Shown piece after piece: positions 1 through 8,713 of a stretch of 64,000 nucleotides of DNA. A model generated the notes under the pieces. That model saw nothing but the letters and a program-made list of their open reading frames with translations. It made no database searches and was not told where the DNA came from. Within the stretch, counting starts at the first letter, position 1, and the number at the start of each line of letters is the position of its first letter. Position numbers and translations under genes: made by a program. The stretch covers positions 868,001 through 932,000 of the forward strand of contig CAXXSC010000008.1 in assembly GCA_963668435.2 (NCBI GenBank). Reading direction: 5' to 3'. The DNA is from G963668435 sp963668435. Lineage in GTDB: Bacteria; Latescibacterota; Latescibacteria; Latescibacterales; Latescibacteraceae.

Positions 1-1110
1 TACGAAATTAACGTGTTCGAGGCATCGGACGGCAGTCCACGCTGGAAAAACGGCCACTCCTGGACCGGCGACAATCACAGCGGCCACATGCAGCACCAGG
101 TCGTGGTCAACGGCAGGGTGTATGTCGAGCCGGTCGGATACAGCCTTGCCGACGGCACAGTTCTGACCCGGAACATGGGCCGTCACTCGGGATGCGCCAC
201 CTATGTGGGCACATCCGAGGCGCTCCTCTACCGTGGAGACGGCCGCCGTATCGCAATGTGGAGCTATGCGAATGAGGAATTTTCGGCCTGGGACCGCCTC
301 AGGCCCGGCTGCTGGCTGACAACTATCCCGGCCGCGGGAATGATATTGTCACCCGAGGGCGGCGGCGGCTGCAGCTGCGGAAGCTGGATGGAGACCTCTC
401 TCGCCTTTGCGCCGTTGCGATGCCCGGCACCTACAGCAACACCCCTTCTCACACGTTTTGTCGGCTCTGTCGAGGTCAGCCTCGCGGTGCCGGATGAGAA
501 CGCCTTAATCCGCTATACGCTCGACGGCAGCCATCCAACGTCAAATTCATCGGAATACCGGTCGCCGATTATGATCGAAAACAGCGCGACAATCCTGACA
601 CGGGCGTACCTCAGTGACGGCACGGAGAGTCCCGAGGCGGCAATACGTTTCACCGAAATCGAGGCCGTAGAACCGGCAATCGTTAATGAAACGTCACCGG
701 GGCTCGAATACGGCCTTTTGGACACAAACAATCCGCCTGAAAATCTTGCCGCACTGGTATCATCGGAAACTGTCGGGAACAGCCGCACGATCGATCCGGC
801 AAAAATAGCCGCACACGGGAAACCGGGCATGTATTTCAGCGGCCTTCTCATGGTCGAGGCGGACGGGCTCTATCATTTCCGTCTCTCCGGAAACGAACGT
901 GTCGCACTCTATATTGGCGGTCAGCGCTACGCCACCGCGAAAAGCGGAAGCTCGCAGCTTGCCGAAATCGGACTGAAAAAAGGTCCGCATGAAATCGGCA
1001 TTTTCTGTACACGCGGTCAGGACAGACCGGAAATCGATATCAGCTTTGGCGAGGCTTCCTCGGAACTCCAGCCACTCCCGGAAAACGAGCTTTTCCACCG
1101 CAGACGGTAA
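1..1110 (+). CDS. PQQ-like propeller protein with chitobiase-like and PA14-like domains (5' partial)
   Basis: The frame is open from base 1, so the gene begins upstream; the GTG at 13 is not a convincing start. The first ~140 residues look like the end of a PQQ/BamB-type beta-propeller: repeated NGRVYVEP and DGTVL-like strands, then a GGGGCSCGSWMETSLAFAP segment typical of secreted propeller proteins. Next comes a chitobiase/hexosaminidase C-terminal-type module (IRYTLDGSHPTSNSSEY, about residues 165-215). The last ~130 residues resemble a PA14 carbohydrate-binding fold (GLYHFRLSGNERVALYIGG). Probably secreted and glycan-binding; no catalytic site is visible in this part. The next gene, 15 bp downstream on the same strand, is another propeller protein, so the two are probably co-transcribed. 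Domain calls are by motif only. Confidence 0.75.
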   Translation, partial: YEINVFEASDGSPRWKNGHSWTGDNHSGHMQHQVVVNGRVYVEPVGYSLADGTVLTRNMGRHSGCATYVGTSEALLYRGDGRRIAMWSYANEEFSAWDRLRPGCWLTTIPAAGMILSPEGGGGCSCGSWMETSLAFAPLRCPAPTATPLLTRFVGSVEVSLAVPDENALIRYTLDGSHPTSNSSEYRSPIMIENSATILTRAYLSDGTESPEAAIRFTEIEAVEPAIVNETSPGLEYGLLDTNNPPENLAALVSSETVGNSRTIDPAKIAAHGKPGMYFSGLLMVEADGLYHFRLSGNERVALYIGGQRYATAKSGSSQLAEIGLKKGPHEIGIFCTRGQDRPEIDISFGEASSELQPLPENELFHRRR

Positions 1111-1125
1111 CGATCAAAGGGATTT

Positions 1126-2400
1126 ATGATGAAACGCGATATGTTATATACATTCCGGCGCACCGCAATAACAGTCATGGGGCTTGTCGCACTGTTTGCC
1201 GTATTCTCATCCTGTGGCCGCGTTCCCGAGGGTGAAGACTGGCCAAGCTACCGTCACGACAATAGGCGGAGCGCTGTCTCAGGCGAAACACTCGAGGCAG
1301 CCGAACTCAGCCTTCAATGGTCCTGCACACCGTCCTCGCCGCCCAATCCAGCCTGGGCCGGACCCGCGAAATGGGATGCCTATGCCAAGGTCAACGGTAT
1401 GCGCTCGATGCGCGACTACGACAGTGTGTTCCATGTCAGCGCGGCAGGAAACGCTGTCTTTTTCGGATCGTCATCGGAAAACACGGTGGTCTGTCTCGAT
1501 GCGCGGAACGGAAGGGAGCGCTGGGTCTATTTCACGGACGGGCCGGTCAGGATCACGCCCTGTTATGCCGACGGCAGAGTTTATGCCGGTTCGGACGATG
1601 GCTATGCCTATTGCCTTGACGCGGCAAACGGCAAGCTTATCTGGAAATACAAACCCTCGCCCGAAGAGGCGCTGATACCCTATAACGGCGCTTTTATCTC
1701 GCCCTGGCCGGTCAGGACGGGTGTCATGGTCGACAAGGGCATCGCCTATTTCGGCGCGGGCCTCCTGCCCTGGAAACTGTCGTATCTCTGCGCTGTCGAT
1801 GCGGCAAACGGTGCAGTGGACTCTCCCGGCTGTTTCCAGAAAATACTGGACACGATGACCCTTGAGGGTGCAATGCTCGCCTCTGACACACGCCTCTTCC
1901 TCACCCAGGGACGTGTTCCGCCGGCATTGTTCGACCGCAGGAACGGCACGTATCTCGGTCAGGTCAGCGGTGGCGGTGGAGTGTTCGCCCTTCTGACACC
2001 GGATTCGCATTTCATCCACGGCCCCGGAAACAAGACCGGCTGGATGACTGAAAGCAACACCGAATCACGGGAACGAATTGCACAGTATCCGCTCGGCAAC
2101 GCCATGCTCGCGGCGCACGGACGATACTTTATATTGAGCGACACCGCGCTGTCCGCAGTCGACCCCTCGTCACATCAGAAAGTATGGAACACGAAAAACG
2201 ACCATTCATTCACCATGATTCTGGCAGGAAAAACCATTTATGCGGGCGGCGACAACTCTATAGCGGCATTTGACAGCGAGAATGGCAGCCTGATCAGGGA
2301 AATTCCCATCGAAGGCCGCGTGTATGGTCTCGCAGCAGCGAGAGGCCGTCTTTACGCCAGCACCGACCTCGGCACAATCCACTGTTTCGCAGGCAAATAA
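1126..2400 (+). CDS. PQQ-binding-like beta-propeller lipoprotein
   Basis: A 424-residue protein whose start at 1126 follows an AAAGGG ribosome-binding site. The N-terminus has a hydrophobic stretch ending in a lipobox-like FSSC (about residue 30), so it is probably an outer-membrane or periplasmic lipoprotein. The rest is a run of PQQ-type propeller blades, each with a strand like VVCLDARNGRERWVY or AYCLDAANGKLIWKY. That repeat (LDaxNGkxxW) is the BamB/quinoprotein signature. No dehydrogenase catalytic Asp or calcium-binding cluster is obvious, so an adhesion, scaffolding or binding role is more likely than alcohol oxidation. It follows another propeller protein by 15 bp. Confidence 0.8.
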   Translation: MMKRDMLYTFRRTAITVMGLVALFAVFSSCGRVPEGEDWPSYRHDNRRSAVSGETLEAAELSLQWSCTPSSPPNPAWAGPAKWDAYAKVNGMRSMRDYDSVFHVSAAGNAVFFGSSSENTVVCLDARNGRERWVYFTDGPVRITPCYADGRVYAGSDDGYAYCLDAANGKLIWKYKPSPEEALIPYNGAFISPWPVRTGVMVDKGIAYFGAGLLPWKLSYLCAVDAANGAVDSPGCFQKILDTMTLEGAMLASDTRLFLTQGRVPPALFDRRNGTYLGQVSGGGGVFALLTPDSHFIHGPGNKTGWMTESNTESRERIAQYPLGNAMLAAHGRYFILSDTALSAVDPSSHQKVWNTKNDHSFTMILAGKTIYAGGDNSIAAFDSENGSLIREIPIEGRVYGLAAARGRLYASTDLGTIHCFAGK

Positions 2401-2429
2401 TTATCGGATAGCAAAGGGATCATTCGCGC

Positions 2430-2759
2430 AACTCAGTCGAGAAAAACGGCAGTAAAAGTGAACACGGACCGGCATGATCGCCAGACGGCACGAAGATCGC
2501 GTTCGAATCTGACAGGAGCGGCAATTCCGAAATCAATATTATGAATACGGACGACTCCGGCCTGATCAATATAACGAACGACTTCAGCCATGATATCAGG
2601 CCGTGCTGGCTGCCAGACAGAATGGGATTGCTGTTCTCCTCGAACCGCGATGGCGACTATGGCATTTATGTCATGCGTAGTGAAGGCTCGGATATCCTGA
2701 ATCTGACCAACACTTCCTCACCCGCCGATGAATGGGTTCCGGATTATTATGAGCCGTAA
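2430..2759 (+). pseudogene. Remnant of a TolB-like WD40 beta-propeller, with a TGA in a conserved Trp position
   Basis: The open stretch 2478-2759 encodes TolB-type propeller repeats: SPDGTKIAFESDRSGNSEI, then IMNTDDSGLINITND, LLFSSNRDGDYGIYVM and LNLTNTSSPADEW. The repeat normally begins W-S-P-D-G; here the codon before SPDG is TGA (2475-2477), one base from the expected TGG. Upstream of it the same frame still reads H-G-P-A, as in such repeats, but it fades with no start codon or ribosome-binding site. The ATG at 2541 lies mid-repeat. Only about two blades survive of a normally six-blade domain, so this is a decayed 3' end. TGA is used as an ordinary stop elsewhere in the window, so recoding is unlikely. 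Confidence 0.7.
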
Positions 2760-2774
2760 GCATCCGATATCATC

Positions 2775-4355
2775 TCACTTCTCAAAATCGCTCGCATTGA
2801 CCCAGCCAAAATTGACTTTCTCACCGCGCATATACCGCTCGTAGAAATTCCGACCGCTTTCGTCAGCGTAGAGATAGCGGTCGAAAACATCCCCGTTGCC
2901 GAACATCCTCGGATCGCTCTGCGTTTTCAATTCGCTGAACAGCTGCTCTCGCAACGTGGATAAAATGCTGCTGTATTCAGCTTTATCCGCGAGGTTGTTC
3001 ATGCATTCGGGATCATCCACGATATTATACAGCTCGTCAGCAGGGCGTTTTCCGAACGCCCCATTCCAGAATTCCGGGGCAGTGCTATTGCGGTTCGCTT
3101 CGAGTATCTCGGTTTTTGTGGGGCTGCCGTCACAATTGAGATAGCCCGTTTCGGGATTCCCGGCAGGCCAGCGTTCCGTTTCGAAATTGTGAATAAAAAG
3201 GTGATCTCCCTTGATAATCCCGCGAACCGGATAGCCAACATCGCCCGGACGGCCGATATCGTGACGCTCCTTTCCGATGAGCACGTGATCCCGCCACGGC
3301 GCCACACGCCCCGTTTGCGAGCTTTTAAAAATCGGGGAAAGGCTCCTGCCCGTGAGCGGCTGCATACCGTTATCCGCCTCTGGAAGGCCCGCAAAATCGA
3401 GAAATGTCGGCGCAAAATCGATGAAACTCACGAAATCCTCGACCGTACAGCCGGGCGCGGCAATCCCGTTCTTCCACATGATCGCGAGAGGAAGGTGGTT
3501 GGAGTATTCATATTCCTGCCCTTTGATACGGGGAAACGGCATCCCGTTGTCGGCTGTCACGACCACGATTGTATCGTCGAGTTCGCCGCGTTCCTCGAGC
3601 GTGGCAAGCATCCTGACCAAGTGGCGGTCGAAATACTCGATCTCGAACGCGTAATCAAGCAGGTCGGTGCGGACAGTATCATTGTCCGGCCAGAAATCAT
3701 ACACATGGTCGACATCCGTGAGTTTCTTGCCACCTTTCGCCAGGCCTGCGCCAAATTCATAACGACGGTGCGGTTCGCGGCTTCCGTACCAGAAACAAAA
3801 CGGCTCGTCTGCGTTCTTGTTGTCGAGGAAATCGATGAAATTCGCCGCATAATCGTCGGGGCAGATATGCTCGGCAGGCGGATCGATCTTGTGTTTGGTA
3901 TAGGATTCGCCGGTAAGACGGCGCGGATTACCCGCAGAGTCGAGCGCGACACCGGGCGCCCAGCCTTTCGAGGTATAGCCACAGTGATAGCCGTTCTGGG
4001 CAAGGGCCTCGAAGAAACTCGTGAATTTCTCAGGGAAATAGCACCAGTGGTTCGCCGCCTCCTCCAGCTGCCATGAATTGCGGCCGGTGAGAATGCAGGC
4101 ACGCGATGGCGCACATTTCGCATTAGGCGTATAGGCCCGGTTGAAAAGAAGGCCTTCCCGTGCAACACGGTCAAATCCCGGCGTTTTCACCCAGCTGCAG
4201 CCATAAGCTCCCATGTGCGGAAAGGAAGCGTCGTCGGCAATGCAGAACAGGATATTCGAGCGCTTTGCCGTTTTCCGGGATGAATCCGCACAAGAATACA
4301 TCCCCGCGGTTGATACAACTGATGCCGCTGTTCCGAGAAACTGCCGTCGATTCAT
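2775..4355 (-). CDS. Secreted sulfatase (formylglycine-dependent, N-sulfoglucosamine sulfohydrolase-like)
   Basis: A 526-residue type I sulfatase. The Cys-type maturation motif CAPSR (Cys81) would be converted to formylglycine, the catalytic residue that attacks sulfate esters. Metal ligands are visible as DD at 41-42 ([12 protein letters not shown]) and as [11 protein letters not shown] in the C-terminal half. The N-terminus [10 protein letters not shown] is a Tat-like signal followed by a lipobox-like MYSC, so export is expected. The start is backed by an AAGGCGGTGG site. It is the last gene of a minus-strand set with the GH31 enzyme (63 bp upstream) and the DUF4380-like protein, pointing to desulfation of a glycan before glycosidic cleavage. 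The substrate cannot be read from sequence; the heparan N-sulfatase resemblance is by overall motif layout only. Confidence 0.9.
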   Translation of the reverse strand: MNRRQFLGTAASVVSTAGMYSCADSSRKTAKRSNILFCIADDASFPHMGAYGCSWVKTPGFDRVAREGLLFNRAYTPNAKCAPSRACILTGRNSWQLEEAANHWCYFPEKFTSFFEALAQNGYHCGYTSKGWAPGVALDSAGNPRRLTGESYTKHKIDPPAEHICPDDYAANFIDFLDNKNADEPFCFWYGSREPHRRYEFGAGLAKGGKKLTDVDHVYDFWPDNDTVRTDLLDYAFEIEYFDRHLVRMLATLEERGELDDTIVVVTADNGMPFPRIKGQEYEYSNHLPLAIMWKNGIAAPGCTVEDFVSFIDFAPTFLDFAGLPEADNGMQPLTGRSLSPIFKSSQTGRVAPWRDHVLIGKERHDIGRPGDVGYPVRGIIKGDHLFIHNFETERWPAGNPETGYLNCDGSPTKTEILEANRNSTAPEFWNGAFGKRPADELYNIVDDPECMNNLADKAEYSSILSTLREQLFSELKTQSDPRMFGNGDVFDRYLYADESGRNFYERYMRGEKVNFGWVNASDFEK

Positions 4356-4418
4356 AACACCACCGCCTTATGACTGTATTTTCCGTGCAAACTCATTTTT
4401 ATTCACCAGCTGAAAGCA

Positions 4419-6020
4419 TCATTTTTCGAGACGATACCACGGCAGACGTTCTAAGGGTGCATCGATCTCGATTGTCGCAGGCCCCTTGATTTTACTGCCG
4501 TCATCACCGCCCCAGACGCCTTCCGGGATAACAACGGTCCGTTTCGTCACACCTTTTTCCAGCACCGGCGCAACAAGTATCGAATCGCCCAACAGGAACT
4601 GGTCCTTTATGGCTGCATAGCCATTTCCGGGATACATGTATTCGAGACTCCTGACAATCGGTTCGCCGTCCTGCGCCGCTTTTTTCGCCATGGCGAGTAT
4701 TTCCCCGCCCATGTTCTCATGAAGTTTCGCCATTTCGCGACAGATCGCCAGTTTTTCATCGCCGAGGACACGCCACGGCGCCACCGAGAACTGCATCATC
4801 GGCATGAGCGCAGAACATTGTGTCGAGCGAACGATCAACTCCTCATCGAGCTTATCGTGATTCCAGAAACTTCCGACTTCACCTCCGCCGATCATGTCCG
4901 GGCACATAAATGCATATCCCACAAGCCCCTGTGCGACAGCGTCGGGAATCAGACGGCGTAGATCCTCCCACTCGTGACGTTTGTCCCTGAGCCGCTGGGC
5001 AAGGTGTTTGCCCGCCATTTTCCAGCAGGCACGGTATTCGTTGAGAGGGAACGCGAGCCCGACCTCGGCCCAGAGCTCACTGTGTGTATTGGGCCCGGCA
5101 GCTTCATGCGTTTTGAGATCGCCACGGTAATACTCGGCATCCCCGGCATCGAGCTTGAAGCCGTCGACACCATATTCGGTCTGAAGGTATGCGAGCCTGT
5201 CACGGAACCACTGCATGGCATCGGGATGGGTGAAATCGAGCAGGCCGCTGTAGCCGTTCCACCAGCGGCAGATATAGGGCTGGCCCTCAGCGGTTTTTAT
5301 GAGATAATCGTTTTTGCGAAGTGATCTGAATGTCTCGGAGTCCGGGCTCACGAACGGGCACACCCACATCATCACCTTGTAGCCCTGTTTGTGCAGACGG
5401 CTCATCATTGATTTCGGATCGGAAAAGCGCCCCGGATGGAAATCCCAGTTTCCGTAATCCTCCTGCCAGTTATCGTCGATCATAAGCACGCCGTGCGGAA
5501 AATCATTGGCAATGATATCATCGGCATATTTCCGGATTCTATCCTCGCGCTGATCATACTGAAGCTCAATCCAGGTATTCCACTGCGGTTTTGTGAAAAG
5601 CAGCGGATCGGGAATCCTGCCGTTGGGCGGGAAATAACGTCCGGCAACATGGCGATAAACGTCTCTCAATGTCGAGCCGTGCTTTCCGTGCTCGAGACTT
5701 TTTGTCCGGCATTCAACCACGATCACGCCGTCATTCACTGTAAAACTGAACGGCTCCTCCGACCATACAAAGCGGCCTTTATTCGAAAGCAGCAGCGGCT
5801 GGACCTGGTTGCCGTAGGTATTTGCATAAAAATCGCGCTCGATCTTTTCTGTCCCATAGGGCATGAAACGGCCATCGACAACAGCGCCGCCCCACCATGC
5901 CTCACCCTCCTCTATCTCGATCCTGAGAGTATCCTGATTCTCCGCCGTGGCGCTAAACGGCACTAAAACGAAAGCGAGAGCAACAACAAAGAACTGTAGT
6001 AATAACTTATTAATATTCAT
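4419..6020 (-). CDS. Glycoside hydrolase family 31 (MYORG-like alpha-glycosidase), secreted
   Basis: A 533-residue GH31 enzyme. The start at 6020 (MNINKLLL) is preferred over the ATG at 6056: it has a GGGAG site, gives a clean signal peptide ending PFSATA, and avoids overlapping the upstream gene. The catalytic nucleophile should be Asp291 in GFKLDAGD, and the acid/base Asp375 in PDMIGGG. The LIPDAVAQGLVGYAFMCPDM stretch is characteristic of the MYORG/KIAA1161-like branch rather than classical alpha-glucosidases. That branch includes enzymes acting on alpha-galactosides, so specificity is open. Expected in the periplasm or outside the cell. It lies 13 bp after the DUF4380-like gene and upstream of the sulfatase, forming an apparent operon. 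Confidence 0.88.
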   Translation of the reverse strand: MNINKLLLQFFVVALAFVLVPFSATAENQDTLRIEIEEGEAWWGGAVVDGRFMPYGTEKIERDFYANTYGNQVQPLLLSNKGRFVWSEEPFSFTVNDGVIVVECRTKSLEHGKHGSTLRDVYRHVAGRYFPPNGRIPDPLLFTKPQWNTWIELQYDQREDRIRKYADDIIANDFPHGVLMIDDNWQEDYGNWDFHPGRFSDPKSMMSRLHKQGYKVMMWVCPFVSPDSETFRSLRKNDYLIKTAEGQPYICRWWNGYSGLLDFTHPDAMQWFRDRLAYLQTEYGVDGFKLDAGDAEYYRGDLKTHEAAGPNTHSELWAEVGLAFPLNEYRACWKMAGKHLAQRLRDKRHEWEDLRRLIPDAVAQGLVGYAFMCPDMIGGGEVGSFWNHDKLDEELIVRSTQCSALMPMMQFSVAPWRVLGDEKLAICREMAKLHENMGGEILAMAKKAAQDGEPIVRSLEYMYPGNGYAAIKDQFLLGDSILVAPVLEKGVTKRTVVIPEGVWGGDDGSKIKGPATIEIDAPLERLPWYRLEK

Positions 6021-6033
6021 TATGCGCTCCCGC

Positions 6034-7023
6034 TCAGTTGGTATTCCCTGTAACATACTGTTCGAAATGTTTCAGATCGACCGTTTTGTCTTTAGGATAT
6101 TCATAAGGCAGAAGCCACCAGTTTTCCGTATAGGATGCCGCGTCCCCGGGCGCGAGAATTTCCGTGGGGCCGATGGGCTCCAATTCACAGGTCTCGTTAT
6201 GATAGTACCAGAGCGAAATAGTGTAAGCCGCGACCTCGCCGTAGCGACGGTTGGGATAGGTCGCGAATTTCTTGACGAACACGAGATCATCGGTGGTGAC
6301 ATAGCCGAACCAGCCAGCGTATGAATCGATACCGAATTTCGGCTGTGGCGGCGTTCCGAGCAGCTCGAGATAATTATCCCTGACACGTATGTTCGGATGT
6401 GGTTCGTGACTGTATTTCAATGCACCGCCCTCGTAATACACATAGCCCCGCGGAAAACGGCTGTACTCGGGAGTCAGGGGCACGATACAGATCCCACCAC
6501 CTTTCGCGAGTGTACGGCTCCAGTGATTATAACGTTTCTCGCTGTCGCTGATATTGATAATGGTTTGTTTACAGGCAAGGTGTGAAGATTTCGCGTCGAG
6601 CCGGAATTCCCTGACTAGCTGGACACCTGTCGAGCTCTCGTCGCGCTTGCTGGTAAGCCGGACAGCACGCGGCCCGATGATTTCAACCTCATAGGATCCG
6701 TTCCAGAGCTCTCCCCGTCGAGGCGAGGTCTGCTCGGGACCTATATCGAAACGCCCGGCATCCGGCCTGATGGCATTGATCCCTTCAGGAGGATTGTCCG
6801 GAGCATGATACAGGGCATCGACACCATTGAGAGCGTATTCGACAACGCGGCCGCCTGTGGAGGGATCGATCACGACATTCGTTGTCGTATTATGCAACCG
6901 AACGCAGTTTTCAAGCCCCCTGAATCGAACGATCTCGACACCTTCCGTTTCTGCCTGTACGAGCGAAGGCATAAAAATACAAAGCAGTGTAATGAAAATC
7001 AGAATTGAACGAATTCTCTGCAT
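6034..7023 (-). CDS. DUF4380-like secreted protein (galactose-mutarotase-like fold)
   Basis: A 329-residue protein with a signal peptide (hydrophobic stretch ending SLVQA) and an AGGAG site just before the start at 7023. The body (VVIDPSTGGRVVEYALNG at about residue 50, then strand-rich sequence with NHWSRTLAKGGG) resembles DUF4380 proteins, which have a mutarotase-like beta-sandwich fold. No enzymatic activity is established for that family, and none is claimed here. It is the first gene of the minus-strand unit with the GH31 glycosidase (13 bp away) and the sulfatase, so a role in sugar binding or epimerisation during glycan breakdown is a reasonable inference. Confidence 0.65.
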   Translation of the reverse strand: MQRIRSILIFITLLCIFMPSLVQAETEGVEIVRFRGLENCVRLHNTTTNVVIDPSTGGRVVEYALNGVDALYHAPDNPPEGINAIRPDAGRFDIGPEQTSPRRGELWNGSYEVEIIGPRAVRLTSKRDESSTGVQLVREFRLDAKSSHLACKQTIINISDSEKRYNHWSRTLAKGGGICIVPLTPEYSRFPRGYVYYEGGALKYSHEPHPNIRVRDNYLELLGTPPQPKFGIDSYAGWFGYVTTDDLVFVKKFATYPNRRYGEVAAYTISLWYYHNETCELEPIGPTEILAPGDAASYTENWWLLPYEYPKDKTVDLKHFEQYVTGNTN

Positions 7024-7319
7024 GGTAATCTCCTTATTTGTTTGACCTGATTATTTATATCGTATATACATAAAAAAGGAAGTGTTTATCAATGTTCTTT
7101 TTTGACATTTCCAATCGGCACATCGATGAGGAGGGAAATACTCATATCTACTGTCAAATATCCATCATCGAAATAGTCGATTGAAATCATCAATATTTCG
7201 CATAAAAATCGGACATAATACGACATCCGTATAAATAATAATGTCAGTGGCAAACTCGGCAAATCAGTTAAGGATCAGAGATGATAATTCACTATTCCTC
7301 ATAATTTGCAGAGGCCGGA
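7024..7319. promoter_or_regulatory. Divergent intergenic region between glycan operon and diguanylate cyclase
   Basis: A 296 bp AT-rich spacer between two divergently transcribed units, so it must hold both promoters. An AGGAG ribosome-binding site for the minus-strand gene lies just upstream of its start; for the plus-strand gene a GAGGCCGGA stretch ends at 7319. No -10/-35 pair, operator or riboswitch could be assigned with confidence. Confidence 0.35.
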
Positions 7320-8594
7320 ATGACACACAATACCGAAGAACATACCAGACAATTTAAATTATGGAAAACTTTTCTCATCAACATCAGCCTGCTAATCAGC
7401 CTGTTCGCTTTTGGTGTTCTCATAGGATTTATTGTCAGAAACGAACGATTGATAAACAATGAAATACGCGACCGGGCAAAATCACATTTCCAAAACATCG
7501 TTCTGACCAGAAGGTGGAATGCCGTCTACAACGGTGTGTATGTAGAAAAAACAGAGGGCATCGAATCGAATCCCTAGCTTAAGAATCCAGAGATCGAATC
7601 AATCGACGGGAAAGTCTATACCAAGAAAAATCCGGCGCTCATGACTCGCGAGATATCGGAGATAGCCGATGATGTCGGATTTTTCACCTACCATATTACC
7701 AGCCTTAAGCCTTTGAATCCCAACAATATCGCGGACAGTTTCGAGCAAACCGCACTCAATATATTCGAAAAAGAAGACGCAAAGGAATATTATGTCAAAA
7801 CAAAGCAGGACGGGCGCACACTCTTCCGTTATATGGGACGTTTGCTAACAGAAAAATCATGCCTCAGCTGCCATGCGGAACAGGGCTACAAGCTGGGAGA
7901 AGTTCGCGGCGGCATAAGTGTATCATTTGATATCAGCGATGTCGAGAAACAGGTATCGAGGGATAAGCTTGTCGTCATAATAGTCAGTGTCACAAGCGTG
8001 TTCTTCCTTCTCGTCATGATATACTATCATGTATATAAAATAATGCACCGCCTTCAGAAGGCGCAGGACGAAATCGAACGTCTGACAATCACAGACGAAT
8101 TGACCGGTCTCTATAACAGGCGGTATTTCAACGAAAAACTGGCGGTCGATATCGCCCAATCGAAACGCTACAAGCACAACCTCAGCTGTGTCCTCCTCGA
8201 TCTCGATCATTTCAAAAATGTCAATGACACATATGGCCATGGTGCAGGCGATATAGTTCTCGCAAGTATCGCCCAAACGATCAGACAATCCTGCCGGGCA
8301 AGCGATCAGCTGGCCCGATATGGCGGCGAGGAATTTATCATACTGATGCCCGAAACCGACAGATCAGGGGCAAATATTGCCACCAAAAAAATTCAAGACA
8401 ATATCAGGGCACTCGACATTGACTGCGGCAATTCGGTCATCCTGAAAGTCACCGCCTCGTTCGGAATAGCATCCTTTACACCCGAGGACCTTAATGCCGA
8501 AAACATCAGCGATAAAATACCGCTATATGCCGACAAGGCGCTTTACACGGCAAAAGAAAGAGGCCGGAACAAGATAGTCATGTACGAAGGCTAA
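7320..8594 (+). pseudogene. Haem-c sensor diguanylate cyclase (DUF3365/Tll0287-like plus GGDEF) with in-frame amber codon
   Basis: Two open stretches, 7320-7577 and 7641-8594, are in the same frame and separated by a single TAG at 7575-7577. The flanking codons read ESNP-stop-LKNPEIESIDGKVYTKKNP; family members usually have an aromatic residue here (NPYL), so TAC or TAT to TAG is the simplest explanation. Joined, it is a 424-codon protein. Order: transmembrane helix (about residues 15-40), periplasmic DUF3365 domain with haem-c motif CLSCH (codons at 7860-7874), second helix (VIIVSVTSVFFLLVMIYYHV), then a GGDEF domain. The GGDEF has GGEEF, a DLDHFKNVNDTYGHG metal/substrate segment and an RxxD inhibitory site (RASD) five residues upstream. 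It would make c-di-GMP in response to a redox or gas signal. As written the product is truncated at 85 residues, unless suppressed or mis-sequenced. Confidence 0.8.
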
Positions 8595-8713
8595 ACCCGA
8601 CAACAATTAATTACTATATAATAAGCTTTCGGTTTTTCTCTTTGATAGAATTCTTTTGGCCACTATATTAGATAAGGGGATTTTTTGCACATATCACAGA
8701 ATGAGGTGGAAAC

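Noticed and set aside
2475..2477. TGA read as Trp through a variant genetic code
   Set aside because: TGA is a normal stop for intact genes here (for example at 26235-26237 and 49047-49049).
3189..4076. Long plus-strand open frame (295 codons) across the sulfatase gene
   Set aside because: It is antisense to a clear sulfatase with a CAPSR motif; no ribosome-binding site, low-complexity basic composition. A codon-bias shadow.
7575..7577. TAG read as pyrrolysine
   Set aside because: The expected residue is a simple aromatic one, no methylamine enzymes are nearby, and TAG is used as a plain stop for other genes in the window.
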